Positions 7,585-10,933 of a stretch of 10,933 nt of DNA are shown here, in pieces. The translations under genes and the position numbers were made by a program. The first letter of the stretch is position 1, and each line of letters starts with the position of its first letter. Under the pieces are notes generated by a model. The model was not told where the DNA came from. It made no database searches and was given only the letters and a program-made list of their open reading frames with translations. The DNA comes from Planctomycetaceae bacterium (lineage in GTDB: Bacteria; Planctomycetota; Planctomycetia; Pirellulales; Pirellulaceae), in assembly GCA_003506095.1 (NCBI GenBank), contig DNWZ01000754.1:1-10933 (forward strand). The letters run 5' to 3'.

Positions 7585-7590
7585 ACCTCC
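7585..7590 (-). promoter_or_regulatory. Consensus Shine-Dalgarno site GGAGGT
   Basis: This perfect anti-16S match on the minus strand lies 7 bases before TTG 7577. It is the strongest ribosome binding site I noticed in the window and argues that the small ORF is translated. Confidence 0.55.
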
Positions 7591-7634
7591 TGTGGGCTGT
7601 GTGCCTGCGTCGCCAAGCCCATTAGTCGTCAAAA

Positions 7635-8597
7635 ATGCAAATCGGAAATGTCTCGATCGCCCACGCGATCACGCTCGCTCCTATGGAGGAGCACACGAAT
7701 TATCCTTTTCGGCTGCTCTGCAAACAGCTTGGGGCGAGTCTCGTTTGTGGCGAACGTGTCGACGCCAGCGATGTCGCCAAACGTGACCGCCGCGCGATCA
7801 AGTTGCTGCATACCACGCCGAGCGAAAAACCGGTGGTCGGCCAAATCAGCGGCAGTGACCCCGACGAGCTAGCGGAGGCTGCGAAGGTCGTGGCGGAACA
7901 GGGATTTTCGATCGTTGACCTCAATTTCGAATGTCCGATTCGGCGGTTGATCGGCCGCGGCGAAGGGGGGGCGTTGATGGCCGACCCGCCTGCGATCGCC
8001 AGGCTTGTGGCCGCCGTAGTCAAAGCCGTCGATATTCCGGTCACGATCAAGATTCGCACCGGCCCCGATGCGGCCCGCGAAACAGCCGTCGAAGTTGCCC
8101 AGTTGGCTGAACAGGCCGGTGTCGCCGCGGTGGATGTCCATGCCCGCAGCGTCGCGCAAAGTTACGTTGGCGGTCCCGATTGGTCCGTGGTGGCGCGAGT
8201 CAAGCAAGCGGTCAAAATTCCGGTCTTGGGCAGCGGCGGTGTCCGCGAACCGATCGATGCCGTCCGGTTTCTCAGTGAGACCGGTGCCGATGGGGTTGCC
8301 ATCGGACGCGGTTGTCTGGGCAACCCTTGGATTTTTCAACAGGCTCGAGCGCTTGTACTGGGCGGAGCGACGGTCGCGCCGCCGAACGTCAACGAACGAG
8401 CACGCGTGTTGCTGCAACTGGTTGAAGGTGAATTCGCGTTGTATGGCAGTCCGATGGCCGTCAGGCGTTTGCCGCGTGTCGCCTGTTACTTTGCGAAGTT
8501 CCTTCCCGACTTTGAATCGTTCCGCAGCGACATCCAAAAAATCAAAAACTTTCCTGATTTCAAGCGTCTGGTTCGGTCTCACTTTGTCCATGCATAA
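7635..8597 (+). CDS. tRNA-dihydrouridine synthase (DusB-like) with variant motifs
   Basis: Dus enzymes reduce uridines in tRNA to dihydrouridine using FMN and NADPH. The 320-residue protein shows the TIM-barrel FMN domain followed by a helical tRNA-recruiting domain. Seen: LAPMEEHTNYPFR (14-26) for the usual APMAGVTxxPFR; QISGSDP (70-76); DLNFECP (95-101) with the expected catalytic Cys 100, where most members have DxNxGCP; KIRTG (139-143); VHARSVAQSYVGGPDW (168-183) for the usual HGRTxxQxYxGxADW; VLGSGG (197-202) for xxNGD; and GADGVAIGRGCLGNPWIF (217-234). FMN- and Cys-site residues are recognisable, but the several changes mark a divergent clade. No Shine-Dalgarno site precedes the ATG. 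The assigned uridine position is unknown. Confidence 0.9.
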   Translation: MQIGNVSIAHAITLAPMEEHTNYPFRLLCKQLGASLVCGERVDASDVAKRDRRAIKLLHTTPSEKPVVGQISGSDPDELAEAAKVVAEQGFSIVDLNFECPIRRLIGRGEGGALMADPPAIARLVAAVVKAVDIPVTIKIRTGPDAARETAVEVAQLAEQAGVAAVDVHARSVAQSYVGGPDWSVVARVKQAVKIPVLGSGGVREPIDAVRFLSETGADGVAIGRGCLGNPWIFQQARALVLGGATVAPPNVNERARVLLQLVEGEFALYGSPMAVRRLPRVACYFAKFLPDFESFRSDIQKIKNFPDFKRLVRSHFVHA

Positions 8598-8850
8598 GAT
8601 CGACAGGTTTTTCATAGTCGCCTTTCGCTCTCGCGAAAGGAGCGTACGCCTGAGCTGCTTTCGCAGAGCGCGTCGGATCCAAGGTTGCAGGCCCGAATGC
8701 CGCGTGATTAAGCCATAACTCCGCAGAAATTTGTCGGCTGGCCGGCGGAGCGGTCAGCGACGATGGGCCACGACCCGAGCTTGCCTCGGTCGAGCGATGA
8801 TCATGACCAAAGCTCCGGTGGTGTGATTGATTAAACGGTTGATGACTTCT
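8598..8850. repeat. Convergent spacer with several inverted repeats
   Basis: This 253-base gap between two converging genes holds no credible ORF but a row of hairpins. Arms CCTTTCGC (8621-8628) and GCGAAAGG (8633-8640) are perfect, with loop TCTC. GTCGGCTGGCC (8733-8743) pairs with GGTCAGCGAC (8752-8761) with one bulge and a G-T pair. CGACCCGAG (8771-8779) pairs with CTCGGTCG (8785-8792) with one bulged C. CTTTCGC recurs at 8658-8664 within a short CTGC/GCAG stem. None is followed by a T-run, so they may be dispersed repeats or factor-dependent ends rather than classical terminators. Confidence 0.5.
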
Positions 8851-9813
8851 TTACTGAGCGTTCTTGCGACGATCGACCGCCGGCATACTGGTTTGTGCTG
8901 GCGGTTGTTCGCCGAACCTGCGATTGGCAAAGTCGATCCATTCGCGTGCCATGGTTACAGCTAAGTACTTGAAATTTCGAATGTATCGCGGCAGCAATCG
9001 TTTGGGATCGCCGAGCATTCGATGGGCCCATTCGCAGCCAATTTTCTGGACCCAAAGCGGTGCGCGTTTGATTCGGCCAGCGGCGAAGTCGAAGCTGGCG
9101 CCGACTTGGATCGAAACGGGAACGCCCAGTGATTGGTAATTTTCGGCAATCCATTTTTCGCCTTTGGGCTGGCCGAACGCGACCAGCAGAATATCGGGCT
9201 TCGCGGCGCGAATGTCAGCGAATTGCTGTTCGATTTCTGCGGGGGCCAGTTTGCGATAGGGCGGCGAATGAACGCCGGCGACCAGCATGCCAGGGTAGCG
9301 GGCGACCAGATTGTCGGCACAGGCTTGGGCAACACCCGGCTCGGCACCGAGGAAATAGATTCGCCAACCGTGCTCTGCCGCCCGTTCGGCCAAACGGAAG
9401 ATCATCTCGCTGCCCGCGACGCGGCACGGCAAGCGATCTTCGGCGACGTTCAGCAGCGACCGCCAAACGATCGGTTGACCGTCGGCCAGGATCATCGACG
9501 CTCCGGCGGTTATCGGCCCAAGCGACGGGTCTGCTGCGGCCAGCATTGTGTAGTTCAAGTTCGCCGTGATCGCATAACGTGGGGTCCGGTCGGCGACCAT
9601 CGCTGCGATTGCGTCGAGTGCCGAGTCCATGGTCACTTGGTCAAAAGGCACATCCCAGACGTTGACGACTTTGGCTCTTTGGTAACGATCCGGCGCCGGC
9701 GGTTCGGCCGCAGCTGAAACGAATATCGGGCATTCCGCCAATGAAGGCAGCAACGATTGTGGTCCAGCCTGCTTTTGCGAGCTGGGCAAAACAGAATCGG
9801 GTTGCGTCGACAT
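8851..9813 (-). CDS. WecG/TagA/CpsF-family glycosyltransferase
   Basis: Members of this family (PF03808, GT26) move a UDP-linked amino sugar such as ManNAc(A) onto a lipid-linked sugar at the inner face of the membrane, in the making of exopolysaccharide, enterobacterial common antigen or teichoic acid linkage units. The 320-residue protein has about 46 unrelated N-terminal residues, then NVWDVPFDQVTMDSAL (51-66), ITANLNYTM (82-90, usual TPNxE), ILADGQPIVW (108-117) with the key Asp 111, RVAGSEM (131-137), YFLGAEPGVA (153-162), VAFGQPKGEKWI (211-222, usual PKQE), QVGASFDFAAGRIKRAP (236-252) and EWAHRML (261-267) with RYIRN. The core is complete. The basic C-terminal tail may bind membrane, as in TagA; that is inference. 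No polysaccharide genes are adjacent, so the product is unknown. Confidence 0.9.
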   Translation of the reverse strand: MSTQPDSVLPSSQKQAGPQSLLPSLAECPIFVSAAAEPPAPDRYQRAKVVNVWDVPFDQVTMDSALDAIAAMVADRTPRYAITANLNYTMLAAADPSLGPITAGASMILADGQPIVWRSLLNVAEDRLPCRVAGSEMIFRLAERAAEHGWRIYFLGAEPGVAQACADNLVARYPGMLVAGVHSPPYRKLAPAEIEQQFADIRAAKPDILLVAFGQPKGEKWIAENYQSLGVPVSIQVGASFDFAAGRIKRAPLWVQKIGCEWAHRMLGDPKRLLPRYIRNFKYLAVTMAREWIDFANRRFGEQPPAQTSMPAVDRRKNAQ

Positions 9814-10092
9814 AATCGCTTTGAATCATTGAATCGGAACGACAGAGACCGGGCCAGACGCAGGGGCAATCGCTCCGGATTGCCAGCGAATCACCGCAAC
9901 CTGCGTCCGAAAACATAGGCCGCTCTTCGTCCGCGCGATTTCGCTTTATGATGCGTTGTGCAATCGACCGCAGCGGACGAGCGAGACTGTGCCGATTTTG
10001 GCGACTGTGCCGTCTTGGTTGCACAACGTCGTTTGGGCTTGTTCGCCATACGAATCCGCCATTCCCCATTCACCCGCAACTGGAACAGCCGG
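9814..10092. promoter_or_regulatory. Divergent intergenic region with a direct repeat
   Basis: Promoters for the glycosyltransferase (minus) and the sulfatase-like gene (plus) should lie in these 279 bases. TATGAT at 9947-9952 is a possible plus-strand -10 element, but its -35 is poor. GACTGTGCCG is repeated at 9985-9994 and 10003-10012, an 18-base spacing. The frames open here look like chance. Confidence 0.3.
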
Positions 10093-10933
10093 ATGCCAGA
10101 TCGCTGGATCGTGATTTCATTGGACGCCTTTGCGAATCTGGCGCTCGGAGCGTACGGTTCGTCCTACAACACGACACCAAACATCGACGCGATGGCTGCG
10201 GGGGGGACCACCTGGGATCGGGCCGTGGTGCCGTGTGACGACGCGGTTCAAACGCTCCGCCAATGTTGGATGGCATCCAACGACGATGCGGCGGGTGGTG
10301 GCTGGATTGCGAAGTGTCAACAGCATGGCCGTGTCGAATTGATCCTTGGTGATGATTCGGCCGGTCGCGATCAATCGCAGAAGCTTGCTCAACTGGCCGG
10401 CGAAGTCGGCTTTGATCGCTGCACGATGGTCGAAGTCAACCTTGGCGACGAAGCGGCCCAGGAGATCGAATCGACAGCGATTGCCCAGCTTTTTGCGGCG
10501 TTAGTCGAACGGCTGCAGGAAGTGAGCGAGGCGGAATCTGCTGGTGCCCAAGCCGGTTTGCCGTGGTCGGTGCTGTGGCTGCACAGCGACTTGCTCGCTC
10601 GCCACTGGGATGCGCCTCGGTGGTTGTTTCCGGTCGACGAAGCGGACGATGCGGTCGATGCGGACGATGAACTGGATGACGATCAGCAGGGCGAGGATGC
10701 ATACGACGATGCATACGACGATGCAGATGATTCGCTGGATCAAGAGGTCGCGTTTGAGCCGGCAAGTGACGACTTCCGACCGCCTTCTTACGCGTTTGAT
10801 CTGTTGCCGGATCCCTTTTTTGACCCAACTTTAGACGGTCAGCCCGAAGAGGAAGAAGGGCCGCCCGAACTGGTCGACTCGGTTGCTGCGCCCCACTATC
10901 GCATCAAGCCCGACGACCATCCCGATTGGGTGA
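10093..10933 (+). CDS. Sulfatase-superfamily protein, degenerate, with acidic insert (partial, C-terminus off the right edge)
   Basis: The frame opens at ATG 10093 (GGAA 7 bases upstream) and runs to the window edge, 280 residues seen. WIVISLDAFANLALGAYG (5-22) and NTTPNIDAMAAGGTTWDRAV (26-45) match the start of the alkaline phosphatase/sulfatase fold, with one metal-binding Asp (11). The second Asp of the common sulfatase DD pair is Ala. Where the CxPxR nucleophile motif is expected, the sequence reads VPCDDAVQTLRQCW (46-59), with a Cys but no Pro-x-Arg; a formylglycine site is therefore not visible and the protein may be a non-hydrolysing paralogue. A HWDAPRW motif follows at 171-177. Residues 181-227 are strongly acidic and repeated, and a second acidic, proline-rich stretch reaches 260 before APHYRIKPDDHPDWV. 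Activity cannot be judged without the rest. Confidence 0.7.
   Translation, partial: MPDRWIVISLDAFANLALGAYGSSYNTTPNIDAMAAGGTTWDRAVVPCDDAVQTLRQCWMASNDDAAGGGWIAKCQQHGRVELILGDDSAGRDQSQKLAQLAGEVGFDRCTMVEVNLGDEAAQEIESTAIAQLFAALVERLQEVSEAESAGAQAGLPWSVLWLHSDLLARHWDAPRWLFPVDEADDAVDADDELDDDQQGEDAYDDAYDDADDSLDQEVAFEPASDDFRPPSYAFDLLPDPFFDPTLDGQPEEEEGPPELVDSVAAPHYRIKPDDHPDWV
10696..10731 (+). repeat. 12-base tandem repeat in the acidic insert
   Basis: GATGCATACGAC occurs twice head to tail (10696-10707, 10708-10719), followed by a partial third copy (GATGCAGATGAT). It is in frame, encodes DAYD-type units and keeps the reading frame when copies change. Confidence 0.7.

Noticed and set aside
8068..8718. 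216-codon plus-strand frame over the dihydrouridine synthase
   Set aside because: It is a frame-shifted reading of the real gene and has no family features.
8598..8850. tRNA, CRISPR or small transposon in the hairpin-rich spacer
   Set aside because: There is no cloverleaf, no repeat-spacer periodicity and no transposase; only isolated inverted repeats are present.
9948..10238. 96-codon plus-strand ORF before the sulfatase-like gene
   Set aside because: It runs into that gene in another frame, is Cys/Arg-rich and lacks any motif.
10436..10828. Minus-strand frame rich in His, Arg and Pro
   Set aside because: It is the antisense image of the Asp-rich coding repeat, not a histidine-rich protein.

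Overview
The window looks like a piece of a planctomycete chromosome, most likely from the Rhodopirellula/Pirellulaceae group. This is inferred from the moderate GC content with many GATCG/CGATCG words, weak or absent Shine-Dalgarno sites before several genes, a sulfatase-superfamily gene, and the style of the conserved proteins. No species can be named from the sequence alone. The content is mostly core metabolism, DNA repair and RNA modification. I see no phage, transposase, CRISPR array, rRNA or tRNA, and I found no convincing new multi-gene system.

Layout from left to right: a SulP-family anion transporter on the minus strand runs off the left edge (1-1352). A roughly 500-base spacer follows, with a possible gene remnant. 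Then come plus-strand genes for a PPK2-type polyphosphate kinase (1853-2704), a UvrC nuclease that stops just before its usual C-terminal helix-hairpin-helix domain (2768-4165), a small multidrug-export-type membrane protein (4298-5275), and an overlapping ASMT/CrtF-like O-methyltransferase (5250-6275). Convergent to these is an RlmL/YpsC-type 23S rRNA methyltransferase (6301-7443, minus). It is preceded by a previously easy-to-miss 45-codon membrane ORF (7440-7577, minus) that has a perfect GGAGGT site and an ATGA overlap. Divergent from these is a tRNA-dihydrouridine synthase (7635-8597, plus). A spacer rich in inverted repeats separates it from a convergent WecG/TagA/CpsF glycosyltransferase (8851-9813, minus). 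After another divergent spacer, a sulfatase-superfamily protein with a long acidic insert and no visible CxPxR nucleophile motif runs off the right edge (10093-10933, plus).

Functional links are loose. PPK2 and UvrC could share a transcript (63-base gap), and the membrane protein and methyltransferase overlap and are probably co-translated. The small ORF and the rRNA methyltransferase appear translationally coupled. The dihydrouridine synthase and the rRNA methyltransferase are both RNA-modification enzymes on either side of one divergent intergenic region. The points most worth a second look are the small coupled ORF, the truncated UvrC, the degenerate sulfatase and the hairpin cluster at 8621-8792.
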